Shown in pieces: positions 34,500-42,076 of a DNA stretch of 64,000 nt. Positions within the stretch are counted from its first letter, which is position 1. Every line of letters begins with the position of its first letter. The stretch is from Mesorhizobium sp. M8A.F.Ca.ET.218.01.1.1 (GTDB taxonomy: Bacteria; Pseudomonadota; Alphaproteobacteria; Rhizobiales; Rhizobiaceae): NCBI RefSeq assembly GCF_004791165.1, contig NZ_SRUZ01000006.1, positions 434,001 through 498,000 on the forward strand, given 5' to 3'. The position numbers and the translations under genes are program-made. A model generated the notes under the pieces. The model worked only from the letters and a program-made list of their open reading frames with translations, did not search any database and was not told the DNA's origin.

Positions 34500-35210
34500 A
34501 TGCCCGACACTGTCAGACCCTCGCTCGCTGGATTCTTTGCCGGCTCCAATCCGATGCCGCCGACACATCTCGGCACGCGTTATGACACTTCCGGCAATTT
34601 CCTGATCGAACCCGGCAATACCGTCGTCAGCCATCTGGTCAGCGGCTCACCATCGGAAGCCGTTGTGCTTGCGGTGCGCGATCGGATGATGGCGATGCCG
34701 GACGCCGACCGCCTCGCCTTCACGCCGGTTTCCAGCCTGCACATGACGCTGTTTCAGGGTATCATCGAATATCGCCGCCGCTTGCCCTTCTGGCCGCGGG
34801 ACGTGCCGCTCGACACCGGCATCGACGCCATGACCCGCCTCTATCTGGAGCGCCTGAGAGGCTTCCAGGGCGCCGGCCCGTTCAATATCAAGGTGGTCGA
34901 GATCGTGCCGACCGGCCTCACCGTTGCCGGCGCGACCGACGAGGATGTGCGCATCATGCGTGCATGGCGCGATGCACTGGCTGTGCCGTTCGGCTACCGG
35001 CACCCCGACCATGACGCCTACGTCTTCCACATCACCTTCGCCTATCAGATCCAGCGTCTCGCTGACGACAGGGCTGCTGCCTGGCAGGCGCTGTTCGATG
35101 AGAGCCTGGCGCTTTTCGGCCGGGAGGCCCCGGTGATCGAGATCAAGCCGCCCGCCTTCTGCGCATTCCGCGACATGAAGCATTTCGAGGAATTGCTGGT
35201 GCTCGGCTGA
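34500..35210 (+). CDS. 2H-phosphoesterase-like protein (DUF1868 type) in the phn cluster
   Basis: A 236-residue protein with two H-x-T motifs about 96 residues apart (His81-x-Thr83 in SLHMTLFQG and His177-x-Thr179 in VFHITFAY), the active-site signature of 2H phosphoesterases. The N-terminal FAGSNPMPPTHLGTRYDTSGNFL and overall length fit DUF1868. The ATG at 34500 follows AAGGAGATCGCC. Enzymes of this superfamily hydrolyse cyclic phosphodiesters. Between phnL and phnC, and with no phnP in sight, it could open the ribosyl 1,2-cyclic phosphate made by PhnJ. That role is inference. Confidence 0.75.
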   Translation: MPDTVRPSLAGFFAGSNPMPPTHLGTRYDTSGNFLIEPGNTVVSHLVSGSPSEAVVLAVRDRMMAMPDADRLAFTPVSSLHMTLFQGIIEYRRRLPFWPRDVPLDTGIDAMTRLYLERLRGFQGAGPFNIKVVEIVPTGLTVAGATDEDVRIMRAWRDALAVPFGYRHPDHDAYVFHITFAYQIQRLADDRAAAWQALFDESLALFGREAPVIEIKPPAFCAFRDMKHFEELLVLG

Positions 35211-35254
35211 TCGCCAGCAGGACGCGGCCGTCGTATCTGTGGAGCGTAACAAAA

Positions 35255-35283
35255 CTGACATGCTGGCGACATGGCAGGTTCAT
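35255..35283 (+). promoter_or_regulatory. PHO box upstream of phnC
   Basis: CTGACAT-GCTG-GCGACAT gives two 7-base direct repeats 11 bases apart, followed after another 4 bases by the weaker GGTTCAT. It lies 57 bases before phnC and indicates PhoB control of the uptake genes. Confidence 0.65.
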
Positions 35284-35339
35284 GTGGCTGCGTTAGGCGA
35301 GTGCCTGACGATCAATATGGACCGGACTGGAACCAGCCC

Positions 35340-36197
35340 ATGTCAGCAAGCTCTGCGACGCTCGAAATCCGCGGTGTCAGCCGACGATTTGGCAAGAACA
35401 CCGCCGTCAGCGACGTCAACATCTCGATCCCGCAGGGGCAGATGGTTGGTGTCATTGGTCGTTCGGGCGCGGGCAAATCAACTCTGCTTCGCATGATCAA
35501 CCGTCTTGTCGACCCCAGCCAGGGGTCGATTTTATTTGACGGCGCCGAGGTTTCCCGGTTGCGCGGCTCGCCGCTGCGCCGCTGGCAGCGCGACTGCGCC
35601 ATGATCTTCCAGCAATTCAACCTGGTGCCGCGCCTCGACGTGCTGACCAACGTACTGCTCGGCAAACTGAACCACCGTTCGACCCTGTCCAACCTTCTCG
35701 GCATGTTTTCGCGCGCCGAGTGCGCGGAAGCGGTCGCCGCGCTCGAGCGGCTCGACATCGCCCGCACCGCACTTCAGCCCGCCGGCACCTTGTCGGGCGG
35801 ACAGCAGCAGCGGGTCGCCATCGCCCGCGCCATGATGCAGCAGCCCAGGGTGATCCTGGCCGACGAGCCGATCGCCTCGCTCGACCCGCTCAATGCCAAG
35901 GTGGTGATGGATTCGTTGCAGGACATCAATCTGCGCGAAGGCATAACCGTCGTCACCAATCTTCATACGCTCGATACCGCCCGCACCTATTGCAACCGCA
36001 TCATCGGCATGGCCGCCGGCAAGGTCGTCTTCGACGGGCCGCCCGAAGAGCTCAACCGCGAAGCTGTGCGTCTTGTCTACGGCGCCGACAGCAATGGCGG
36101 CGAGATATCGGAGGCCATCACCTCCACCAGCGTTGCCTTCAAGCAGAAAATCGCCGCATCCGCCGGACCGCTCGAACCCGCATTCCCGGGATACTGA
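35340..36197 (+). CDS. phnC: Phosphonate/phosphate ABC transporter ATPase PhnC
   Basis: A 285-residue import ATPase: Walker A GRSGAGKST, Q-loop MIFQQFNLVPRLDVLTNVLLG, signature LSGGQQQRVAIARA, Walker B VILADEPIASLDP and H-loop NLHTLDTA, where the usual TNLHTLD of PhnC replaces T-H-D. The C-terminal extension after residue 250 is not part of the ATPase core. The ATG at 35340 is chosen by homology to the family N terminus. Equivalent to PhoC of Sinorhizobium phoCDET. Confidence 0.93.
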   Translation: MSASSATLEIRGVSRRFGKNTAVSDVNISIPQGQMVGVIGRSGAGKSTLLRMINRLVDPSQGSILFDGAEVSRLRGSPLRRWQRDCAMIFQQFNLVPRLDVLTNVLLGKLNHRSTLSNLLGMFSRAECAEAVAALERLDIARTALQPAGTLSGGQQQRVAIARAMMQQPRVILADEPIASLDPLNAKVVMDSLQDINLREGITVVTNLHTLDTARTYCNRIIGMAAGKVVFDGPPEELNREAVRLVYGADSNGGEISEAITSTSVAFKQKIAASAGPLEPAFPGY

Positions 36198-36306
36198 GCC
36201 CATTACGGGCCATAGCGAGCGCCTGGATCGTCCGCCCGCGTCAAGGGCATTTGTCAAGATCAAGAACGCTGCCGGCGCGGGGCCGGAACTTACAGGAGAG
36301 ACATCA

Positions 36307-37215
36307 ATGTTCAGGAAGATGGTTTTCGGTGCCGTTTCGGTGCTCGCCATGGCCACCAGCATGGCCCACGCCGCCGACATGAAGGAATTTCGCGTCGGCA
36401 TTCTCGGCGGCGAAAACGAAACCGACCGGCTGCGCAACTACCAGTGCCTGGCCGATCACCTGAAGACCGAGTTCGGCTTCGAAAAGGTTTCGCTGTTCCC
36501 CGCCGCCGACTATGACGGCGTCATCCAGGGCCTGCTCGGCGGCACGCTCGACTTCGCCGAACTCGGCGCTTCCGGCTACGCCAGCGTCTATCTCAAGGAC
36601 CCGAAGGCGGTCACCCCGATCCTCACCACCAAGCAGACCGACGGCGCCACCGGCTATTATTCGATCGGCCTGGCGCTGAAGACCTCGGGGATCACCGACA
36701 TCAAGTCGGCCAAGGGCAAGAAGCTCGGCTATGCCGATCCGGATTCGACTTCCGGCTATTTGATCCCGCTGACCCAGATTCCGAAGGACACTGGCGCTTC
36801 GAACGAGACCTTCTTCGCTTCGACCCAGTTCAATGGCGGCCACGAAAACAACGTTCTGGCCGTGCGTGATGGCAAGGTCGACGTCGCGGTTGACGATTCC
36901 TCGGGCATCGGCGACTTCAAGAACGGCTACACCTCCGGCACTTTCCACAAGGAAGTCGCCAAGGGCGCCGTCGACCCCAACGACTTCGTCGAAGTCTGGC
37001 GCTCGGGCCTGATCCCGAACGGCCCGCTGGTCGTGCGCACCGCGCTCGGCGACGACATGACCGCCAAGCTGACCGCCTTCTTCACTGATCTGCCCAAGAA
37101 GGACAAGGCTTGCTTCGAAGGCGTCGAAGGCGGCGATTTTACCGGCTACGTTCCGGTGAAGCCCGACTTCTACAACGTCATCGTCGAAGCCCGTAAGGCA
37201 GCCATCGGCGGCTAA
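36307..37215 (+). CDS. phnD: Phosphonate/phosphate periplasmic binding protein PhnD
   Basis: A 302-residue binding protein with signal peptide (residues 1-22, ending AHA) and the PhnD features FRVGILGGENETDRLRNYQCLADHL, LGASGYASVY and LGYADPDSTSGYLIPLTQI. The ATG follows CAGGAGAGACATCA. Family members bind 2-aminoethylphosphonate and other phosphonates or, in the rhizobial PhoD branch, phosphate as well. A terminator-like hairpin follows. Confidence 0.94.
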   Translation: MFRKMVFGAVSVLAMATSMAHAADMKEFRVGILGGENETDRLRNYQCLADHLKTEFGFEKVSLFPAADYDGVIQGLLGGTLDFAELGASGYASVYLKDPKAVTPILTTKQTDGATGYYSIGLALKTSGITDIKSAKGKKLGYADPDSTSGYLIPLTQIPKDTGASNETFFASTQFNGGHENNVLAVRDGKVDVAVDDSSGIGDFKNGYTSGTFHKEVAKGAVDPNDFVEVWRSGLIPNGPLVVRTALGDDMTAKLTAFFTDLPKKDKACFEGVEGGDFTGYVPVKPDFYNVIVEARKAAIGG

Positions 37216-37230
37216 CGGCGAAATCGGAAG

Positions 37231-37258
37231 GGGCGGTGTTCAAAACACCGCCCTTTTT
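37231..37258 (+). terminator. Hairpin with U-run between phnD and phnE
   Basis: A 10-bp stem (GGGCGGTGTT / AACACCGCCC) with a 3-nt loop is followed by TTTTT. It looks like a full intrinsic terminator but lies inside the operon, so it probably attenuates and keeps binding protein in excess over permease. Confidence 0.85.
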
Positions 37259-37270
37259 GCATCTCCGATC

Positions 37271-38227
37271 ATGACCCTTTCCGTGACAGCCCCCTCCGAC
37301 GGCATTCACCAGACGGCCGATACCTGGCGACGCCAGACGTCGCTGCGCCGGTTCTATACGGTGCTCGGCGTCAGCCTCCTGCTTGCCGCGATGCTTTCCA
37401 GCATGTGGTTCGCCGACGAAGCCAATGCCGGGCATTTCTTCGACCGGCTGCCGCACATACTGGATTTCCTGAGCTGGCTGGTCCCGAAGGACTGGAACGA
37501 CGTCTGGCGTGCGCTGTTCGACATCGCCTCGCCGCGTGATACCGGCACCCAGGAATTCAACTTCCCGCTCGGCCGCGTCTATGTCTGGGGCGGTTTCTAC
37601 GTCCCCGAATATTTCGAACTGATGCTGACCACGGTGAACGTGGCGCTGGTTTCGACCTTCATCGGCTTCATCTTCGCGGTGCCTTTTTCCTTCATCGCGG
37701 CGCGCAACCTGACGCCCCATCCGGCACTGAGGCTGGTGGTCAAGCGTTTCATGGAATTGCTGCGTGCCTTTCCGGAAATCGTCATCGCCGGCCTCTTCGC
37801 GGCAATCGTCTCGACCGGTCCGATCGCCGCCATAATCGCCATCGGCCTGCATTCGATCGGCGCACTCGGCAAGCTGTTCTACGAGATCAACGAGAACATC
37901 GACATGCGTGCCGAGGAAGGCCTGACGGCGGTCGGCGCCAACTGGTTCGAGCGGGTGCGCTTCGCCGACCTTCCACAGGTGTTGCCCAATTTCGTGTCCT
38001 ATACGCTGCTGCGGGTCGAGATCAACGTGCGGGCCTCGACCATCATCGGCGCCGTCGGCGGCGGCGGCATCGGCGAAGAGCTGAAGCTGTCCATCTCGCG
38101 CGGCTTCGGCGCCAAGACGCTGGCGCTGGTGTTGCTGCTGTTCACGACCATCTTCATCATCGATCAGTTTTCCGCCTGGCTTCGCCGCAAGCTGGTCGGC
38201 GAACAAGCCTTTATGATGGGGGCATAG
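37271..38227 (+). CDS. phnE: Phosphonate/phosphate ABC transporter permease PhnE (first copy)
   Basis: A 318-residue permease with about six membrane helices. The first helix (about residues 34-53) is followed by a periplasmic stretch of about 70 residues and the transport core (VNVALVSTFIGFIFAVPFSFIAARN...). The EAA-like loop is near EEGLTAVGANWFERVRFADLPQVLPNF, and ASTIIGAVGGGGIGEEL is characteristic of PhnE. It starts 13 bases after the terminator. Confidence 0.92.
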   Translation: MTLSVTAPSDGIHQTADTWRRQTSLRRFYTVLGVSLLLAAMLSSMWFADEANAGHFFDRLPHILDFLSWLVPKDWNDVWRALFDIASPRDTGTQEFNFPLGRVYVWGGFYVPEYFELMLTTVNVALVSTFIGFIFAVPFSFIAARNLTPHPALRLVVKRFMELLRAFPEIVIAGLFAAIVSTGPIAAIIAIGLHSIGALGKLFYEINENIDMRAEEGLTAVGANWFERVRFADLPQVLPNFVSYTLLRVEINVRASTIIGAVGGGGIGEELKLSISRGFGAKTLALVLLLFTTIFIIDQFSAWLRRKLVGEQAFMMGA

Positions 38228-38230
38228 ATC

Positions 38231-39598
38231 ATGGCAACCATGACCGCCGAGGAGATGCTGTCGATCGAGGCGCGCCACCCGCAGGTTTTCCGGCGCCCCG
38301 CATACAAGCGCTTCGGTCCGCTGCTCCTGTTCGTTGGCACTCTCCTCTATCTGGTCTATGCCTTGTGGTTCTTCAGCCTGCCGCAGGTATTGCGTGAATC
38401 GCATTGGGAGCGACTGCCACTCTTCCTGACGCAGTGGATCAGCTACGATCTGCAGCCGGAATTCCGTCTCGACCAGCCGGAGATCATGCCCAAATATCCG
38501 CGTTTCTCCGCACTGGGCGACAATCCCAATCCGGATTGGGTAATCAAGAATGCCGACGGGTCCTTCACCGTGCGGATCGACGGCCAGGCCAAATCCGTCA
38601 CCTTCGACAAGACCTATGCGACGATTGTCGCCAATGGACAGACAGTGCCGGTGGCGCTGACCAGCGGCAAGCCGGTGGTCTCGGGTCCGGTGCCCGACTG
38701 GATGACGGTTCACGATGACGAGGTGGTCGCCAAGATGGGCTTTGTCGGCGAGGTGCGCGTCACCGTCGACCGGGTCAAGGTGCGCAAGCGCTTCCTCGGC
38801 TGGGCGAACTTCGTCTTCGACACACGCTCGCCTTTCTTCGGCAAATCAGTGGGGCAAGTGATTTCGCTGATCATATCGGGACCCGAGCTGAAACCAGGCA
38901 CCTCGAACCTCGCGCTGGCCGGCGACAACATCTGGAACAACGCCCAATGGCAGCACGGCGACGTCTGGACGAAGCTCCTGCAGACCATCGTCATGGCTTT
39001 CCTCGGCACGCTGCTCGGCGGCATCGTCGCCTTCCCGCTTGCCTTCTTCGCGGCGCGTAACATTACGCCAAGCGGCGTGCTCAGCCAGGTCCTCAAGCGC
39101 TTCTTCGACTTCATGCGCTCGGTCGACATGCTGATCTGGGCGCTGTTCTTCACCCGCGCCTTCGGCCCCGGCCCGCTGGCCGGCAGTGCCGCGATCTTCT
39201 TCACCGAGATCGGCACGCTCGGCAAAGTCTATTCGGAAGGTCTGGAGAACATCGACGACAAGCCACGTGAAGGGGTGCTTTCGACCGGCGCCAACGGCCT
39301 TTTGGTGCAGCGCTACGGCGTTATGCCCGAAGTGATCCCGATCTTCATCAGTCAGACCCTCTACCAGTGGGAATCCAACACCAGGGGCGCCACCATCATC
39401 GGCGCGGTCGGCGCCGGCGGCATTGGCCTGAAACTGTGGGAAGCGATGCGCACCAACTCCAACTGGGCCAACGTCTTCTACATGGTTCTGCTGATCCTGC
39501 TCGTCGTCTTCATCTTCGACAACATATCCAACTTCCTGCGCCGCAGGTTGAGCCGGACGATCCACGACTACAATAGGATCCAGGCCCAGCAAGGATAA
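38231..39598 (+). CDS. phnE: Phosphonate/phosphate ABC transporter permease PhnE (second copy, long)
   Basis: A 455-residue permease. One membrane helix (about residues 29-50) is followed by an unusually large extracytoplasmic domain (about 55-235) and then the PhnE core (TIVMAFLGTLLGGIVAFPLAFFAARN..., REGVLSTGANGLLVQRYGVMPEV, GATIIGAVGAGGIGL). Standard PhnE is near 260-300 residues; long forms occur in rhizobial PhoE/PhoT-type systems. It lies 3 bases after the first permease, forming a heterodimeric channel with it. Confidence 0.9.
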   Translation: MATMTAEEMLSIEARHPQVFRRPAYKRFGPLLLFVGTLLYLVYALWFFSLPQVLRESHWERLPLFLTQWISYDLQPEFRLDQPEIMPKYPRFSALGDNPNPDWVIKNADGSFTVRIDGQAKSVTFDKTYATIVANGQTVPVALTSGKPVVSGPVPDWMTVHDDEVVAKMGFVGEVRVTVDRVKVRKRFLGWANFVFDTRSPFFGKSVGQVISLIISGPELKPGTSNLALAGDNIWNNAQWQHGDVWTKLLQTIVMAFLGTLLGGIVAFPLAFFAARNITPSGVLSQVLKRFFDFMRSVDMLIWALFFTRAFGPGPLAGSAAIFFTEIGTLGKVYSEGLENIDDKPREGVLSTGANGLLVQRYGVMPEVIPIFISQTLYQWESNTRGATIIGAVGAGGIGLKLWEAMRTNSNWANVFYMVLLILLVVFIFDNISNFLRRRLSRTIHDYNRIQAQQG

Positions 39599-39610
39599 CG
39601 ATCTCGCCTC

Positions 39611-39756
39611 AGGGCATGTTGAGATTCGGGTCAGGCCGAGTCGAAAATGCAGGGTTACGAGAACCGGAGCGGAGCGTACTTTTTGGGTACGTGAGCACCG
39701 GAAGCGCAGGAACCCTGCATTTGCAGACCGGCCTCACCCGAATATCGACGTGCCCT
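39611..39756. repeat. Long imperfect palindrome (RIME-like intergenic element)
   Basis: The whole gap between the convergent phnE and isomerase genes folds on itself: outer arms AGGGCATGTTGAGATTCGGG and CCCGAATATCGACGTGCCCT, inner arms AATGCAGGGTT...GAGCGTAC and GTACGTGAG...AACCCTGCATT, loop around TTTTTG. Its size and layout recall the RIME mosaic palindromes of rhizobia. It probably serves as a two-way terminator. Confidence 0.85.
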
Positions 39757-39760
39757 AAGC

Positions 39761-40612
39761 CTAAGCCGCCTTCTTCCACCCGTCCCTGATATGCTTGTAT
39801 CCCTCGCGATAGACCGCTTCCGGCGTCTCGGAAAAATCGCGCCACACTTTCGTCGCCGCCGCCAGATCCTTCAGCGAGCGCCCGAACGCCTCGATGGTCA
39901 GCCAGTCGTCATAGCCGCTCTTGCGGATCGCCGCGAAAGTCTCTTTCCAGGGAATGTTGCCGCGCCCCGGCACGCCGCGATCGTTCTCCGATATGTGGAT
40001 ATGCACGACATTCCTGCGGTGCTTCGTATAAGCGCCGATCGGGTCGGCCTCCTCGATATTGGCGTGGAACGTGTCGTACATCGCCTTGATGTGCGGCCGG
40101 TCGATGACGTCGACATGCTCCGACAGGTCGGCCATGGTGTTGAGAAGATAGCATTCGAAGCGGTTCAGCGCCTCGAGCCCGATGGTGACGTTGCGCTTGC
40201 CGGCATGGTCACCAATGGCGCGCTGCGAGGCGACGGAGCGTTTTTTCTCGGCGGCTGTCGGCCCGGCTCCGGAAAAGGCGCCCAGCGTCGAATGCAGCGG
40301 TCCGCTCAGCGTGCGGGCGCCAAGCGCATCGGCGCAATCGATGGCCCATTTCATGTAATGGACACCAGCCTTGCGCGTTGCAGCATCGGCCGAGATCAGG
40401 TTCATCGAGGGATCGCCCATCGCTGAAACCGCCGTCCGCTCCAACCCGATGCGGTCGAGCAATTCGCCCAGTTTCCGGTAGTCGTCCGGCGTCCCGGCGA
40501 AGATCGGTATCTCGACACCGTCGAAGCCGGTTGCCTTGATGTCGCGAAGCAATGGCTCGTGCTTCTTCGACACCGCCGTCGTCCACAAGAACATGCACAT
40601 GCCGATTTTCAT
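39761..40612 (-). CDS. Sugar isomerase/epimerase, D-tagatose 3-epimerase-like
   Basis: A 283-residue xylose-isomerase-like TIM barrel. Metal-site candidates follow the tagatose/psicose 3-epimerase pattern: Glu in IGLEALNRFECY, Asp and His in AMYDTFHANIEE, His in VVHIHISENDRG and Glu in LTIEAFG. The ATG at 40612 follows GGGGAGGGCGTCG. It is the third gene of a leftward operon after an isomerase (43132) and a Gfo/Idh/MocA dehydrogenase (42026), with repeats in the gap before it. Confidence 0.87.
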   Translation of the reverse strand: MKIGMCMFLWTTAVSKKHEPLLRDIKATGFDGVEIPIFAGTPDDYRKLGELLDRIGLERTAVSAMGDPSMNLISADAATRKAGVHYMKWAIDCADALGARTLSGPLHSTLGAFSGAGPTAAEKKRSVASQRAIGDHAGKRNVTIGLEALNRFECYLLNTMADLSEHVDVIDRPHIKAMYDTFHANIEEADPIGAYTKHRRNVVHIHISENDRGVPGRGNIPWKETFAAIRKSGYDDWLTIEAFGRSLKDLAAATKVWRDFSETPEAVYREGYKHIRDGWKKAA

Positions 40613-40668
40613 CGACGCCCTCCCCATTTTCAAGGCCGGCTGGTTGTTCCCGCCAACTTCGCGCCAAG

Positions 40669-40813
40669 CCCCTCATCCGGCCGCTACGCGGCCACCTTCT
40701 CCCCGAGGGGAGAAGAGACTGACGCCGGCACCAGCGACCTCCTCTCCCCTCGGGGAGAGGTCGGATTGCCCCGAATTGCCCTTCGCAATTCGGTTGGCAA
40801 TCCGGGTGAGGGG
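40669..40813. repeat. Paired CTCCCCG palindromes in the operon gap
   Basis: Two related elements lie head to head: CCCCTCATCCGG...CTTCTCCCCGAGGGGAGAAG (40669-40725) and CTCTCCCCTCGGGGAGAGG...GGGTGAGGGGG (40742-40813), the second with an extra CCGAATTGCCCTTCGCAATTCGG hairpin part. They share the CCCTCA/TGAGGG ends and CTCCCC cores of the elements at 32787 and 63449. They fill the 226-base gap between two genes of an operon. Confidence 0.8.
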
Positions 40814-40838
40814 GAATTCCGCGCTTGCCAGGCCCCCC

Positions 40839-42026
40839 TTACAGCTTCGTCCACGCCCCATTCTTCTTCGACGACTTCACACAGGCTTCGATGAAAGCCA
40901 TGCCTTCGACGCCGTCCTGAATGGTCGGGAAGACGACATCCTTTGCCGGCTTGCCGCCCTTGCGCCGCGCCGCGCGGATGGCGCGTGCGGCCTCCTGGTA
41001 GATATTGGCGAAGCCTTCGAGATAGCCCTCGGGGTGGCCTGACGGAACGCGGCTGACGCGGCCTGCCACCGGCAACGCGCCGGCGCCGTTGCGGGTGATC
41101 AACTGTTTCGGCTGGCCGAACGGCGTGTACCAGAGATAGTTGGGATCGGCCTGCACCCACTCCAGCCCGCCCTTCGAACCGTAGATGCGCAGCTTCAAGC
41201 CGTTCTCATGACCGGGCGCCACCTGGCTCGCCCAGATCATGCCCTTGGCCGGATGCGTTTTTCCCGCCGGTTTGAAACGCAGCATGACGTTGACGTTGTC
41301 GTCGAGCAGCCTCCCCGGCACGAAGGCATCGAGATCGGCCGACAGCGAGTCGAGCTCGAGCCCGGAGACGAAGCGGGCGAGGTTATAGGCATGGGTGCCG
41401 ATGTCGCCGAGCGCGCCGCCGGCCCCCGCCTGCTTGGGGTCGCCGCGCCACGACGCCTGCTTCTGGCCGGTGGCGGCCAGGTCCTCGGTCAGCCAGTCCT
41501 GCGGATATTCCGACTGCACGATGCGGATGTCGCCAAGCACGCCCTTGGCCACCATTTCGCGCGCCTGCCGCACCATCGGATAGGCGGTGTAATTGTGGGT
41601 GAGCACGAACACCTTGCCGGTCTTTTCGACTATCGCCGCAAGCTTTTTCGCCTCTGCCAACGTGGTTGCCAGCGGCTTGTCGCAGATCACGTGAATGCCT
41701 GCTTCGAGGAAAGCCCTGGCCGCCGGCACATGGACGTTGTTGGGAGTGACGATGGCCACCGCCTCGATGCCATCCGGGCGCTTCGCCTCGGCCTTGGCCA
41801 TTTCCGCGTAGGACGCATAGCTGCGCGAGGGATCGAGCCCGAGTTCGGCGGCCGAGGCCTTGGCGCGTGCCGGATCGGACGACAGGGCGCCCGCGACGAG
41901 CACGAAATCATTGTCCAGTCGCGCCGCGATCCGGTGCACCGCGCCGATGAAGGCGCCTTGCCCGCCGCCGACCATGCCGTAGCGGATCGGGCCGCCTCCC
42001 GTTTCCGACTTCGATGCGCCAACCAT
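40839..42026 (-). CDS. Gfo/Idh/MocA-family oxidoreductase
   Basis: A 395-residue NAD(P)-dependent dehydrogenase: Rossmann motif YGMVGGGQGAFIGAVHR, catalytic-Lys motif as CDKPLATT (DKP in place of the usual EKP), and GALGDIGTHAYNLARFVSG as the D-x-G-x-H active-site segment. The ATG follows GAGGGAGAAAAAT; upstream in-frame sequence to 42080 lacks a ribosome site. It lies 50 bases downstream of an isomerase gene in an operon controlled from 43236-43265. Confidence 0.88.
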   Translation of the reverse strand: MVGASKSETGGGPIRYGMVGGGQGAFIGAVHRIAARLDNDFVLVAGALSSDPARAKASAAELGLDPSRSYASYAEMAKAEAKRPDGIEAVAIVTPNNVHVPAARAFLEAGIHVICDKPLATTLAEAKKLAAIVEKTGKVFVLTHNYTAYPMVRQAREMVAKGVLGDIRIVQSEYPQDWLTEDLAATGQKQASWRGDPKQAGAGGALGDIGTHAYNLARFVSGLELDSLSADLDAFVPGRLLDDNVNVMLRFKPAGKTHPAKGMIWASQVAPGHENGLKLRIYGSKGGLEWVQADPNYLWYTPFGQPKQLITRNGAGALPVAGRVSRVPSGHPEGYLEGFANIYQEAARAIRAARRKGGKPAKDVVFPTIQDGVEGMAFIEACVKSSKKNGAWTKL

Positions 42027-42076
42027 ATTTTTCTCCCTCGTATGAAATACCCTCCCCAAAGGGAGCGAAAGCCGTG

